From: Lacticaseibacillus chiayiensis
GTDB lineage: Bacteria; Bacillota; Bacilli; Lactobacillales; Lactobacillaceae
Reading direction: 5' to 3'
NCBI RefSeq assembly: GCF_004123795.1
Contig: NZ_MSSM01000018.1
Span: 1-64,000, forward strand
Length of the DNA stretch: 64,000 bases
The position numbers and the translations under genes are program-made. Shown piece after piece: positions 19,212 through 28,242 of the stretch. The notes below the pieces were generated by a model that was given only the letters and a program-made list of their open reading frames with translations, had not been told where the DNA came from and ran no database searches. Position 1 is the stretch's first letter. Each line of letters opens with the position of its first letter.

Positions 19212-20135
19212 ATGGTAAAACTAAACCCGAACGGAACCCGTTTTGTGACATTGCCGAATGGTTATCATTTATGGACCCAGACGCAAGGTCAAGGCCATAT
19301 TCACCTGATGACGCTGCACGGTGGACCCGGCGGCACCAACGAAGTGTTTGAAAACTTTGCCCCAAAACTAGCGCCTTATGGGATCCGCGTCACCCGTTAC
19401 GACCAACTGGGTTCCTTCTTTTCCGATCAACCCGACTTTGCGGACCCGACCAATCAAAAGCGGTTCCTCAACATCGATTATTATGTCGATGAGGTGGAAA
19501 ATGTTCGGCAGCAGTTGGGAATTGATCATTTTTACCTACTTGGCTAATCTTGGGGCGGGGTGCTGGCAATCGAGTATGCGTTGAAATATGGCGAACACCT
19601 TAAAGGGCTAATTCTAAGCTCGATGATTGATAATCTGGATGAATATCTGGTGAACATCAACCAGATTCGCGAAAAGATGTTTTCACCTGAAGATGTTGCG
19701 TACATGCAACAAGTCGAGGCTCGCCACACTTTTGACGATGCTAAATACCAGGCGTTGGTGAGGGAATTAGGTGAGCATTACCTGCACCACGCAGCCGATC
19801 CCCAGCCACGACACTTAATTTCAACACTGGCAACGCCGGTATATCACTATTTTCAAGGCGACAATGAATTTGTGATGGTCGGGGCACTTAAAAATTGGGA
19901 TCGCCGGGCCGATATTCATCGAATCACGGTGCCGACTTATTTAACGTTTGGCGGCCATGAAACCATGCCGTTGACCGCTGCTGAACGGATGGCCAAAACG
20001 ATGCCGAATGCCACATTGCATGTTACCCCAAACGCCGGGCATGGGCAGATGCTGGACAATCCTACCGATTATTTCAGCCATTTAGGCCAGTGGCTCGCGC
20101 AAACCGATGCAAAACCCCCTTTAAGCGACAATTAA
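19212..20135 (+). pseudogene. pepI: prolyl aminopeptidase / proline iminopeptidase with nonsense codon in the nucleophile motif
   Basis: An alpha/beta hydrolase of 307 codons with the N-terminal HGGPGG oxyanion motif and a C-terminal catalytic His in NAGHGQML. At 19545-19547 the frame has TAA, directly before SWGG. Family members have GQSWGG here, so CAA (Gln112) has changed to TAA one codon before the nucleophile Ser113. The rest of the frame is intact, suggesting a recent mutation. The truncated product would lack the catalytic Ser, Asp and His. When intact the enzyme removes N-terminal proline from peptides. Confidence 0.85.
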
Positions 20136-20187
20136 CGTTATAATAAGGTTGGTAATTTAAAATTGCTCAGGTAATGGAGGTGCTTTC

Positions 20188-20535
20188 ATGGCTAGCATTG
20201 ATGAATTAAAAGATGATCTATTTGAACCAGTTCACGCGTTTGATAAGGCGATTGAGGAACAACCGGAATTAATGATCCCGATGGCCGTCGTGCATTTAAT
20301 TCCAATTGCGTTGGCACTCGGTGGCGGTATTATGATCATTCACGGCCATCAGAAGCTGCGCATCGAAAAAGAGCGAACTAAGCAGTTAAGCCTTAAGTTG
20401 CAAATGCACAAGCATCATCACGGTCGTCACAACTGGCGGTTGGCGCCAGAACATCGCGGCGCCCATGACGTCTTTGCACCGGAGTATGAAGAGGTGCCTT
20501 TGAACAAGAAACATCACATGCATCACCGGCATTAG
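20188..20535 (+). CDS. hypothetical single-span membrane protein with His-rich tail
   Basis: A 115-residue protein with an acidic N-terminus, one membrane segment at about residues 30-50, then a Lys/Arg-rich stretch and a His-rich end with clusters such as HKHHHGRH and HHMHHRH. The clusters could bind metal ions, which is an inference. I do not recognise the family. GGAGG precedes the ATG and a terminator follows, so it is a genuine monocistronic gene. Confidence 0.65.
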   Translation: MASIDELKDDLFEPVHAFDKAIEEQPELMIPMAVVHLIPIALALGGGIMIIHGHQKLRIEKERTKQLSLKLQMHKHHHGRHNWRLAPEHRGAHDVFAPEYEEVPLNKKHHMHHRH

Positions 20536-20555
20536 GCTGGGTAGAATCGGAATAA

Positions 20556-20586
20556 CCCTCGCAGTTCATTTTGCGAGGGCCTTTTT
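20556..20586 (+). terminator. Rho-independent terminator
   Basis: CCCTCGCA and TGCGAGGG stem followed by CCTTTTT, after the His-tail protein gene. Confidence 0.8.
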
Positions 20587-20691
20587 GTCACTAAATTTGA
20601 GCCGAGACCTTAACTTTTAACGCACAGATTGAAACTCACGACCAGATGCGGGAAAATAGGGCAATACAATTATTTTTTGGAGATGAAGCTG

Positions 20692-21216
20692 ATGGCAACC
20701 ATTTTCATGCGCGCGGCAACGACAAACGATATTCCTGATATGATGCGAGTGATTGCCTCTGCTCGCAAGTTTTTAGGCGATCAGGGCATTCCTCAATGGC
20801 AAGGTACTTATCCGGATCAGGCAGCCATTGAGCGGGACATTGCCACCGGGATCGGTCGGGTGCTTGTGGTTGACGGGAAAGTGGCCGGACTTGCGGCGTT
20901 GGTCGTGGGCCCGGATCCGCATTATCTCCGGATCGATGGGGAAGGCTGGCTGGCCGATGTGCCGTACCTGGCCGTCCATCGGTTTGCGCTTGATGGCAGC
21001 ATCCGCGGCAAACATCTGAGCCGGATTTTCTTCAGCAACATCATGAGTGAAGCTTATCGCCGCGGTTTTACAGATTTACGGGTCGATACCCATGCACAAA
21101 ATGTGATTATGCAACATGCAATTACGGGGATGGGTTTCGTCTTTCGGGGGATTGTGTACATGGATGAGCCGGTGCCAGAACGAAATGCCTACGAGGTGCA
21201 GCTGACAACGGGGTGA
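20692..21216 (+). CDS. GNAT-family N-acetyltransferase
   Basis: A 174-residue acetyltransferase. The acetyl-CoA-binding region is around IRGKHLSRIFFSNIMSEAY, followed by TDLRVDTHAQNVIMQHAITGMGF, the C-terminal GNAT motif. Substrate unknown. I chose the ATG at 20692 because TTGGAG lies about nine bases upstream; ATG 20683 is too close to it. The antiporter gene starts 24 bases after its stop and may be co-transcribed. Confidence 0.82.
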   Translation: MATIFMRAATTNDIPDMMRVIASARKFLGDQGIPQWQGTYPDQAAIERDIATGIGRVLVVDGKVAGLAALVVGPDPHYLRIDGEGWLADVPYLAVHRFALDGSIRGKHLSRIFFSNIMSEAYRRGFTDLRVDTHAQNVIMQHAITGMGFVFRGIVYMDEPVPERNAYEVQLTTG

Positions 21217-21240
21217 CGATTTTCGAAATGGAGGAAAAAT

Positions 21241-22395
21241 ATGCAGGATATTGGCAACTTAGCACTCATCTTGGTAACAACATTGATACTTGCGCATATC
21301 AGCCGCTTGCTGAAAATGCCTGCCGTGATTGGTGAGTTGTTAGCAGGAATTTTAATTGGACCGGCATTATTGGGCTGGTTGACGCCTAGCCATACGGTTT
21401 CATTATTTGCAGAAATTGGCGTGATTATTTTGATGTTTTTAGCAGGGCTCGAAAGTGATTTGGATTTACTGAAAAAATACTTCAAACCCGGCATGCTGGT
21501 AGCGGTAATCGGGGTGATCGTGCCTGTGGTCGTCGTGTTCGGCTTTGCCCACGTCTGGGGATTCAATTTGACCAGCAGCCTTTTTCTCGGCATCACCTTT
21601 GCGGCAACATCTGTCTCGATTTCCGTAGAGGTTTTAAAAGAGCTGCATGCACTGGACGGCCGCAACGGAGCGACCATTTTGGGTGCCGCGGTGGTCGACG
21701 ATATTTTGACCGTTTTGATTTTGAGTTTCACGGTTGCGGTTTTAGGGGAACAAAAGACAGCCAGCGTGCCGTTCTGGCTGCAAATTGTTGAACAGTTGCT
21801 TTATTTCGTTGGGATTTATCTAGTAGTCCGCTGGGCGGCACCATATTTGATGGGGCTGGCGGAAAAGCTGTTTCCGGCTTCGGCTGTCACCATTATGTCG
21901 TTGCTGATTTGCCTGGGGATGGCCTATGTAGCGGATCTTGTCGGCATGTCAGCAGTTATCGGTGCCTTTTTTGCCGGGGTCGCAGTTGGGCAGACCCATT
22001 ATCGCCAGGAAGTTGACGGCAGTCTGAGTGCGATTGGCTATGCGGTGTTCATTCCGGTTTTCTTTGTCAGTGTCGGCTTGAACATGCGCTTTGATACGTT
22101 TGGCCGCGACATCGGGTTTATCGCCATTTTGACCTTGTTGGCTTTGGTGACCAAGTGGGTCGGTTGCGGCCTCGGCGATCGCCTGGCCGGTGCGACCTGG
22201 TTGCAAAGTAACGTCGTCGGCGCCGGCATGGTGTCCCGCGGCGAGATGGCCTTGATCGTGGCCCAAATCGGTTTTGAGGCTAAGTTGATGGATGCCGAGT
22301 ATTATTCGGCAGTCATTGTGGTTATCGTCCTCACAACCTTAATTGCCCCGGTAATTCTAAAGGACGCCCTCCATCGGGAACAGGAACTTGTATAA
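21241..22395 (+). CDS. CPA2-type cation:proton antiporter
   Basis: A 384-residue membrane protein with about 12 helices. It has GPALLGW and LMFLAGLESD early, and VSRGEMALIVAQIG late, patterns of the KefB/NapA monovalent cation:proton antiporter family. It ends without a TrkA-N nucleotide-binding domain, like NapA-type Na+/H+ antiporters. Ion specificity is inferred. GGAGG lies upstream. Confidence 0.87.
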   Translation: MQDIGNLALILVTTLILAHISRLLKMPAVIGELLAGILIGPALLGWLTPSHTVSLFAEIGVIILMFLAGLESDLDLLKKYFKPGMLVAVIGVIVPVVVVFGFAHVWGFNLTSSLFLGITFAATSVSISVEVLKELHALDGRNGATILGAAVVDDILTVLILSFTVAVLGEQKTASVPFWLQIVEQLLYFVGIYLVVRWAAPYLMGLAEKLFPASAVTIMSLLICLGMAYVADLVGMSAVIGAFFAGVAVGQTHYRQEVDGSLSAIGYAVFIPVFFVSVGLNMRFDTFGRDIGFIAILTLLALVTKWVGCGLGDRLAGATWLQSNVVGAGMVSRGEMALIVAQIGFEAKLMDAEYYSAVIVVIVLTTLIAPVILKDALHREQELV

Positions 22396-22476
22396 TGTAA
22401 GTCGTAAGCTCACCACGACATAAGTGATCGTGACGGTTTGAGGCGTTTATGGGCGGTTAAAATAAGGAGGATCTCA

Positions 22477-23148
22477 ATGGCAACTTTATTTTTTGATTTT
22501 GATGGTACCGTAGCAAATTCAGAAGAAGGCATTGTTGCGGGATTAAAATACATGGTTCAGGATCGTGGCTTGCGGCCTTTGGATAATTCGGCTTATGTGC
22601 AGTTTATCGGCCCGGCACTAGTGGACATGTTGCCGAAAGTCTGGCCGGAATTGGATGATGTCGAGGTTAAACGAGCAATTGACGCTTTCCATCATTACTA
22701 CGAGGAAGAGGGTCTGTATCAGGTGAAACTCTATCCTAAGTTTTTAGATACTATGACCGCTTTGAAGCACCAAGGTGACCAGCTTTATATTGCCTCGGCA
22801 AAGCCTGAGACCATGTTGCATCGTTTGGTTAAATATTTTTCATTGGATCAATATTTTGCCGGTGCTTACGGTGCCAGCGATGATGAGCAGACGCGAGTGA
22901 CGAAGACAGATGTTTTGGCTTATGCGCTGAAGGCGACGCAGACAGATCCGGCTACCAGCGTCATGATTGGTGATCGGGCAAACGACATGACCGGTGGTTT
23001 GGATAATCACGTTCAGCTGTTGGGCGTCACTTATGGCTTCGGTTCGGCCAAGGAGTTGCAAGATGCCGGCGCCAAAGTCTTGGCCGACAAGCCGGAAGCA
23101 ATTCCGGAAGGCTTAGCGAAGGTTGCCAAGTTAAATGCCAAGTCCTGA
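22477..23148 (+). CDS. HAD-superfamily phosphatase (phosphoglycolate phosphatase-like)
   Basis: A 223-residue HAD hydrolase. Motif I is FFDFDGT, motif II is the SAKPE segment and motif IV is MIGDRANDM. The helical cap lies between residues of about 15 and 80. Relatives are annotated as phosphoglycolate phosphatases or 5'-nucleotidases; substrate unknown. The ATG at 22477 has a perfect AAGGAGG seven bases upstream, while the longer frame from 22438 has none. Confidence 0.85.
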   Translation: MATLFFDFDGTVANSEEGIVAGLKYMVQDRGLRPLDNSAYVQFIGPALVDMLPKVWPELDDVEVKRAIDAFHHYYEEEGLYQVKLYPKFLDTMTALKHQGDQLYIASAKPETMLHRLVKYFSLDQYFAGAYGASDDEQTRVTKTDVLAYALKATQTDPATSVMIGDRANDMTGGLDNHVQLLGVTYGFGSAKELQDAGAKVLADKPEAIPEGLAKVAKLNAKS

Positions 23149-23169
23149 GCGCATTGGTATTCGCAAGCA

Positions 23170-23217
23170 ACAAAAAAACGCCAGAGCCTGAATCTCCCGG
23201 CTTTGACGTCGTTTTTA
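23170..23217. terminator. Rho-independent terminator, probably bidirectional
   Basis: AAAAAACGCCAGAGCC and GGCTTTGACGTCGTTTTT form an imperfect stem between the convergent HAD and MarR genes. Confidence 0.65.
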
Positions 23218-23234
23218 TATCCAGATGCTGCAGT

Positions 23235-23693
23235 CTATTGCTTTTTTCTTGCAGCTTGCTGCGGCTGGATGACTTTTGTGCCGATCTCATTTAGAAGCTT
23301 CACAAATTGCTTGGCTTTCCGTTCCCCTAAAGTGGACACCCATTCGTTGAAGCGCTCACTGGCTTCTTTGGTAATCGCGGCTTCGACCTGTTGTCCAAGT
23401 GGTGTCAGCTGTAGCGTATTGCGTCGCCGATCAGCTTCGAACTTGGATTGCGTCACGTAATCCAAGTTGCGCAACACGCGTAGTTGCCGTGCAACAGCCG
23501 GTTTGGTCACGCCGCGCTTAGCGACAATGGCGGTTAGGCTGATGGTGGGATCATTGGCAATGTCTGACAAAATCCGATATTGCTCGAAACTCAAATGGTA
23601 TTGGGCCATGGGTTCTGAGATCAGTTCGTTGATATTTTTAAATGTTGAAAAATAGGCATCCACATATGCCTCTAGTAAGGGTTTATCAGTCAT
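23235..23693 (-). CDS. MarR-family transcriptional regulator
   Basis: A 152-residue winged-helix regulator: LSFEQYRILSDIA leads into the HTH and RRNTLQLTPLGQQV forms the wing and following helix. MarR proteins usually repress neighbouring genes and respond to small phenolic or oxidative signals. It is divergent from the alpha/beta hydrolase at 23816, the likeliest target. The ATG at 23693 has GGAGG closely upstream. The C-terminus is Lys/Arg-rich. Confidence 0.85.
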   Translation of the reverse strand: MTDKPLLEAYVDAYFSTFKNINELISEPMAQYHLSFEQYRILSDIANDPTISLTAIVAKRGVTKPAVARQLRVLRNLDYVTQSKFEADRRRNTLQLTPLGQQVEAAITKEASERFNEWVSTLGERKAKQFVKLLNEIGTKVIQPQQAARKKQ

Positions 23694-23815
23694 TTTTCTT
23701 CCTCCAGACATTATCTTAACAAAACATAGGCTATATGTAACTTGAAATTCTTAAAAGTTGCGGTACACTTTTTAGTTATGTAAAGGGCTTGAACTACTTA
23801 TGGAGGCTATAAAAA

Positions 23816-24748
23816 GTGCGAAAACATAAAAAAGCATGGCTGATAGGGATACTGTCAGTCATTGGGATAATTGTGGTGGGCTTAATTGGTGCCAGTCTTT
23901 ATTTTTACCAATATGCATTCGTGCCCTCAAAGAAGTCTTTTTTGAGTGGCAAAGAGAGTCGCATCATTACGGACGGGAAGGCATGGCTTAAATCCGTACA
24001 TAAAGAAACCTGGACGCAAGAGGCGGTGGGCGCCAAGCTTAAGTTGGTGGCGGATTATGTTCCGGCGGCCAAACCAACGACTAAAACCGTTGTGGTGGCG
24101 CATGGCTACATGACGAACAAAGAATACATGGCGCCGCAAATCAAAATGTTCCATGATGCCGGCTTCAATGTTCTGGCGCCGGATGATCGCGGCCAAGGCC
24201 AGTCACAAGGCAACTATATCGGTTACGGCTGGCCGGATCGGCTTGATTACTTGAAATGGATCAATCAAATTATCAAAAAACAAGGCAAACAAAGTCAGAT
24301 TGCCTTGTATGGGGTCTCAATGGGTGGCGCGACGGTGATGTATATCAGTGGTGAAAAGCTGCCGCCACAAGTCAAAAGTATTGTCGAAGATTGCGGCTAC
24401 ACCAGCATTATTGACGAACTTGCTTATCAAGCCAAGGCCATGTTTAATTTGCCTAAATGGCCGCTGGTGCCAGCAGTTGCGCTGACAGCAACGCTTAAAA
24501 CCGGTTACAACGTGTTTGATGCCAGCGCCATTGATGCTTTACACAAAAATACGCGGCCGATTTTGTTTATTCATGGCAGCAAGGATACCTTCGTGCCGAC
24601 GAAGATGGTTTACCAAAACTATCGCGCGGCGACCAAGGCTAAGAAAGCATTATGGGTGGTCAAAGGCGCTGCCCACGCCCGCAGTTTTCCGGATCACCCG
24701 CAAGTTTACGCAAAAAAGGTGGTTGGCTGGTTTAACGCCAACTGGTGA
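23816..24748 (+). CDS. membrane-anchored alpha/beta hydrolase
   Basis: A 310-residue serine hydrolase with a basic N-terminus and one membrane segment at about 8-31, so the catalytic domain is extracellular. The nucleophile elbow is GVSMGG, an oxyanion HGY lies near residue 96, the acid is probably the Asp in HGSKDTFVP, and the catalytic His is in GAAHARSF. It resembles YqkD/Bem46-type hydrolases. GTG start with GGAGG upstream. Divergent from a MarR regulator. Substrate unknown. Confidence 0.82.
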   Translation: MRKHKKAWLIGILSVIGIIVVGLIGASLYFYQYAFVPSKKSFLSGKESRIITDGKAWLKSVHKETWTQEAVGAKLKLVADYVPAAKPTTKTVVVAHGYMTNKEYMAPQIKMFHDAGFNVLAPDDRGQGQSQGNYIGYGWPDRLDYLKWINQIIKKQGKQSQIALYGVSMGGATVMYISGEKLPPQVKSIVEDCGYTSIIDELAYQAKAMFNLPKWPLVPAVALTATLKTGYNVFDASAIDALHKNTRPILFIHGSKDTFVPTKMVYQNYRAATKAKKALWVVKGAAHARSFPDHPQVYAKKVVGWFNANW

Positions 24749-24766
24749 TCGCTTGCATTTCCGTGT

Positions 24767-25240
24767 TCAGTGTTTTGCGTCACTAGCGACAGCTTGCTTT
24801 AAAATTGTGTAAATTTTTTCAGCGTCACTGGGTGTACCGCGTAGTTCATAATCGGCAAGAAACGGCGCATCGAATTCTTCGGCATAGCGTTTGGCCGTGA
24901 GACAATACTGTTCATTGAAATTGCGGTTGCCAGAACCGATGATGCCAAGACAAAGATCGGCATTTTCACCTTCTGCCAGGTAATCACCCATGGCATTGGT
25001 CATCAGTTCCTTAACACCGTTGTCGATGCCGTTACCACCATCAAGATAAGTCGGTACCATGACAAAAAAAGGCTTGGTTTCCCCGTCGCTTTGGGTGGCT
25101 TCGGAAATCTCTTTTAGCTCAATCGGCGGATTATTAGGATCTTGCTGGTGCAGCGTCTGTGCATAGTCGGCTAAGCGATGGGCAAAGGCACGGGTATTGC
25201 CGGAGATTGAAATGAATAAAACGCGAATTGGTTCAGTCAT
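24767..25240 (-). CDS. nrdI: NrdI-type flavodoxin-like protein
   Basis: A 157-residue flavoprotein with the phosphate loop SISGNTR and the conserved SGNRNFNEQYC segment of NrdI. NrdI supplies oxidant to assemble the Mn(III)2-tyrosyl radical cofactor of class Ib ribonucleotide reductase. No nrdE, nrdF or nrdH is nearby, so it must act with subunits encoded elsewhere. GAGG lies before the ATG. Confidence 0.85.
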   Translation of the reverse strand: MTEPIRVLFISISGNTRAFAHRLADYAQTLHQQDPNNPPIELKEISEATQSDGETKPFFVMVPTYLDGGNGIDNGVKELMTNAMGDYLAEGENADLCLGIIGSGNRNFNEQYCLTAKRYAEEFDAPFLADYELRGTPSDAEKIYTILKQAVASDAKH

Positions 25241-25312
25241 GATGATAGCCTCTTTCGTTATAATGAGTGCGTTAAAAATGAAATGATCGCTGATGGTTCA
25301 GTAAATGGCCGG

Positions 25313-25359
25313 AAAAAAGAGTCGTGGTGTCGTCATTCAGATGCGCCGCGACTTCTTTT
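25313..25359 (-). terminator. Rho-independent terminator of the aldo/keto reductase gene
   Basis: On the minus strand AAAAGAAGTCGCGGCGC pairs with the GTGTC..CACGACTCTTTTTT side in an imperfect long stem, about 135 bases after the reductase stop. A palindromic repeat lies between the gene and this terminator. Confidence 0.65.
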
Positions 25360-25362
25360 GAG

Positions 25363-25483
25363 TGAGCGTGAGCTGGCGCGTTTAGGAGTCGGAGTATAAA
25401 TGACCTTGGGGGTGATGGCCCGGGCTTAGGCCATCGCGTCCAAGGCCCTTTTACGCAGGCTCCTGCGCCGGCGAACGCGTTAA
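25363..25483. repeat. intergenic palindromic repeat, copy A
   Basis: A 121-bp near-palindrome between nrdI and the aldo/keto reductase. Outer arms begin TGAGCGTGAGCTGGCGCG and end GCGCCGGCGAACGCGTTAA. The inner stem has GATGGCC facing GGCCATC, flanked by CTTGG and CCAAG. The outer arms match the other copies; the core differs in sequence but keeps its pairing. Confidence 0.8.
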
Positions 25484-25493
25484 AAGCAACAAT

Positions 25494-26318
25494 TTAAAAC
25501 TCTTGATAAACAGCTGGATCCTGATCTCTTAAACGGCCATTTGGCTTACTTAACCGATCAATGGCTGCCATTTCTTCTGGCGTCAGGCTAAAATCAAAAA
25601 TATCAAGGTTAGTGCGCTGTCGTGATAAATGCGCCGACTTTGGAATTGGTAAAACCCGATGTTGAAGATCCCAACGAAGAATGACCTGGCCGACATTTTT
25701 ACCGTATTTCGCGGCAATTTGCTTGATGACAGGTTCTTTCAAGACGGCACCGCGACCCAAGGGGCTCCATGCAACGGTTTGAATGTTGTGAGCTTCGTCG
25801 TATTCGCGTTGAGCCTGCTGATTAAAGTAAGGATGCAGTTCTACTTGGTTGACGACAGGTGTGACGCCGGTTTCTTTGATTAACCGATCAATGTGTTCGG
25901 GCAAAAAATTAGATACGCCGATTGAGCGAATCAAGCCGAATCGTTGCGCCTGGATCAGAGCCTGCCAAGCTTCGACGTAGAGATTTTCCTTAGGATTCGG
26001 CCAATGGATCAGGTACAAATCATAGTAATCCAAGCCGGCTCGGTACAGACCTTCCTCGATCGTATCAATTGCTTCTTGATACCTGTGATGACGACCAGGC
26101 AGCTTGGACGCAATGATCAACTGGCTGCGCGGAATCCCGCTTTGACGAACCGCTTCACCCACAGCGCCTTCATTTTCATAGTTAAATGCCGCATCAAGCA
26201 GTCGATAGCCTAAGTTGAGGGCACCGACCATGGCCCTGACACCGTTCGTGCCGTTCAACTTGTATGTTCCAAATCCAATCGCTGGCAAAACGTTACCGTC
26301 GTTTAACGTGTAATGCAT
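25494..26318 (-). CDS. aldo/keto reductase
   Basis: A 274-residue NADPH-dependent oxidoreductase of the 2,5-diketo-D-gluconate reductase-like group. It has the GFGTYKL start, the LLDAAFNYENE segment with the catalytic Asp and Tyr, YLIHWP with the catalytic-tetrad His, and the C-terminal cofactor segment IPKSAHLSRQRTNLDIF. The substrate is not predictable. AAGGAGG precedes the ATG. Transcribed alone. Confidence 0.9.
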   Translation of the reverse strand: MHYTLNDGNVLPAIGFGTYKLNGTNGVRAMVGALNLGYRLLDAAFNYENEGAVGEAVRQSGIPRSQLIIASKLPGRHHRYQEAIDTIEEGLYRAGLDYYDLYLIHWPNPKENLYVEAWQALIQAQRFGLIRSIGVSNFLPEHIDRLIKETGVTPVVNQVELHPYFNQQAQREYDEAHNIQTVAWSPLGRGAVLKEPVIKQIAAKYGKNVGQVILRWDLQHRVLPIPKSAHLSRQRTNLDIFDFSLTPEEMAAIDRLSKPNGRLRDQDPAVYQEF

Positions 26319-26479
26319 TCAAACAACCTCCTTATGCGGTCTGATATCCGTAGTGGTGTGTTTTTGCAATAACAGGTGATGCCATTGCCGTTTCATTTAG
26401 TGTAGTCCAAATATCAAGATCCGTACAAGTCATGATCGTGCTTCGTGTATAATATTGCCTTATAAGGGAGGAGATCCAA

Positions 26480-27331
26480 ACGAAAACACAACAATGGCGA
26501 GCCGTCTCCCGAAGCTGGTTTGCATTTTTCACCATGATCTTTTGGGTGCTTCTTTTTGTTGAAGCCGTCAGTACAGGGATGATGTTAACGGTAGGGACAC
26601 CGGCACGGACTGAACAGGTTATCGTTAACAGTAAAGGGCTGACGCAGATTACCCAATCCTTAAATCGAGAATTAGTCGCAACTGCCAATAAGAATGGCGC
26701 TACTTTGAGTCCGGAATCCACATTGGTCACCATTGATGACACGCGCAGGTTGACGAAAAAAATGATTTCGGCAAGTACGGCGAATCAAACGCATGTATCT
26801 TTAGCGACCATTAACGAAAGCGTGGCTGACCGTTTAAAAACCGCCGCTACTGATCAGCGGCAAAATTTTGATCAGAAGAAGGTGTTGACGAGTCTCAAAA
26901 CGCTGCTTAATCGTGAAATCAACCAACTGCTCATGTCAGAAGGTTGGGGACTGGTTTATCCGTTACTGGTTCTCATGACCCAAACCGCTGTCATTGTGGC
27001 GGCGATCTTGATGGTAATTGTCTTACTGATTATGCTAAAAACTGCTCACTCTTGGCGACGATTTTTGGTGGTCACGGGGCGCTCCACTTACATCATGGGG
27101 TATATGGGCGGATTCTTGGCAATTTTACCAACCGCGAGCCCATTTTTCGGCGCCATCAGCACGCGCATGCCGATTAATACTGAACTGGCGCGCGATTTGC
27201 TTCTTGCGTATTCCCCTTTGTGGCAGCGGGTGGCTGGCTGGACCATTGTGATTGGGTTGGTCATTGCGGCGCTGAGTCATTTTCTGCCGCGGGAAACAGT
27301 GGTTGATGAAGATCATGAGGATCAGACTTAG
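26480..27331 (+). CDS. TIGR01906/DUF1461-like membrane protein of unknown function, start codon ACG
   Basis: A protein with one membrane helix near the N-terminus, an extracytoplasmic region of about 130 residues, and three more helices. I do not recognise it with confidence. A strong GGGAGGAG (26466-26473) sits six bases before an in-frame ACG at 26480, followed by AAA ACA CAA. That looks like an ATG changed by one T-to-C mutation. The first standard in-frame start, ATG 26534, lies within the first membrane helix and has no Shine-Dalgarno. The family link is tentative. It is followed by a repeat and the DUF915 hydrolase gene. Confidence 0.55.
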   Translation, partial: TKTQQWRAVSRSWFAFFTMIFWVLLFVEAVSTGMMLTVGTPARTEQVIVNSKGLTQITQSLNRELVATANKNGATLSPESTLVTIDDTRRLTKKMISASTANQTHVSLATINESVADRLKTAATDQRQNFDQKKVLTSLKTLLNREINQLLMSEGWGLVYPLLVLMTQTAVIVAAILMVIVLLIMLKTAHSWRRFLVVTGRSTYIMGYMGGFLAILPTASPFFGAISTRMPINTELARDLLLAYSPLWQRVAGWTIVIGLVIAALSHFLPRETVVDEDHEDQT

Positions 27332-27338
27332 TGCCCAT

Positions 27339-27380
27339 AACGCACTCCCCCGGCTCCTAACCGCGCCGGCTCGCGCTCAC
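27339..27380. repeat. intergenic palindromic repeat, partial copy B
   Basis: Only one arm of the family. Read on the minus strand it is TGAGCGCGAGCCGGCGCGG, then TTAGGAGCCGG. It lies between two plus-strand genes and just before the Shine-Dalgarno of the DUF915 hydrolase. Confidence 0.65.
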
Positions 27381-27396
27381 TAGAAAGGGAAGTTTC

Positions 27397-28242
27397 ATGA
27401 AAAGAGATAAGTGGCTTTGGATGGCGTTATTGGTCGTGGTGCTTGTTGCCGGTGCCGGTTGGTATTGGTATAACAACCAGGCCGATACGCCGCCAACCAA
27501 AGAAGAAACCACAATTGGACGAACTGCGACACTTTATTTGCATGGTTATTCTGGTGGTGCCGGTTCAACAAATACCCTGATTCGGCGGGCCGAGCAGATT
27601 GGCGCGACCAAAGTGCTCACCGCAACGGTTGCCAAAAACGGTAAAGTGCACTGGACTGGTGACGCGCATCACGTCAGTAAGCCCATCGTTCAAGTGATTT
27701 TTCAAGACAACAAAAATCCAGACGCTGTGAAACAAGCTGATTGGTTGGCGACAATCAATCGCCAGCTTTACCAGCGCTATGGCGTGCGCAATGTTAACTT
27801 TGTGGCACATTCAATGGGCAACATGGCGGTGATGTTTTACGCGGTTCGCAATCAGGATCAAGGCAAGTTGCCCAAAATGAAACACTATGTTGCCATTGCC
27901 GGACATTTTGACGGCATTATTGGTATGGGTGATGAACCTCATCAGATCAAGCTGGCAAATAATGGCTATCCAACGCCCATGGATGAAAACTATGCCGAAT
28001 TGGCGCGCTTACGGAATCGTTTTCCCAAAGGCGTTAAGGTGTTGAATATTTACGGCGATCTTGATGACGGCAGCGATTCGGATGGCCGCGTGTCCAATAA
28101 TTCTTCGCGATCCTTACGCTATCTTGTCAGCACGCGAGCAGCTTCTTATCGGGAAAAGGAATACTTCGGCCGCGATGCTCAGCATAGCGCGCTACATGAA
28201 AATCCGCAGGTGGCTAAAGCGGTTGATTCGTTCATCTGGTAA
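27397..28242 (+). CDS. DUF915-type alpha/beta hydrolase, membrane-anchored
   Basis: A 281-residue protein with a basic N-terminus and one membrane segment at about 7-24, placing the hydrolase domain outside the cell. YLHGYSGG supplies the oxyanion loop, AHSMGN the nucleophile, and QHSALHENP the catalytic His. This is the DUF915 group of Firmicute cell-surface hydrolases, whose substrate is not established. GAAAGGGAAG precedes the ATG. Confidence 0.82.
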   Translation: MKRDKWLWMALLVVVLVAGAGWYWYNNQADTPPTKEETTIGRTATLYLHGYSGGAGSTNTLIRRAEQIGATKVLTATVAKNGKVHWTGDAHHVSKPIVQVIFQDNKNPDAVKQADWLATINRQLYQRYGVRNVNFVAHSMGNMAVMFYAVRNQDQGKLPKMKHYVAIAGHFDGIIGMGDEPHQIKLANNGYPTPMDENYAELARLRNRFPKGVKVLNIYGDLDDGSDSDGRVSNNSSRSLRYLVSTRAASYREKEYFGRDAQHSALHENPQVAKAVDSFIW

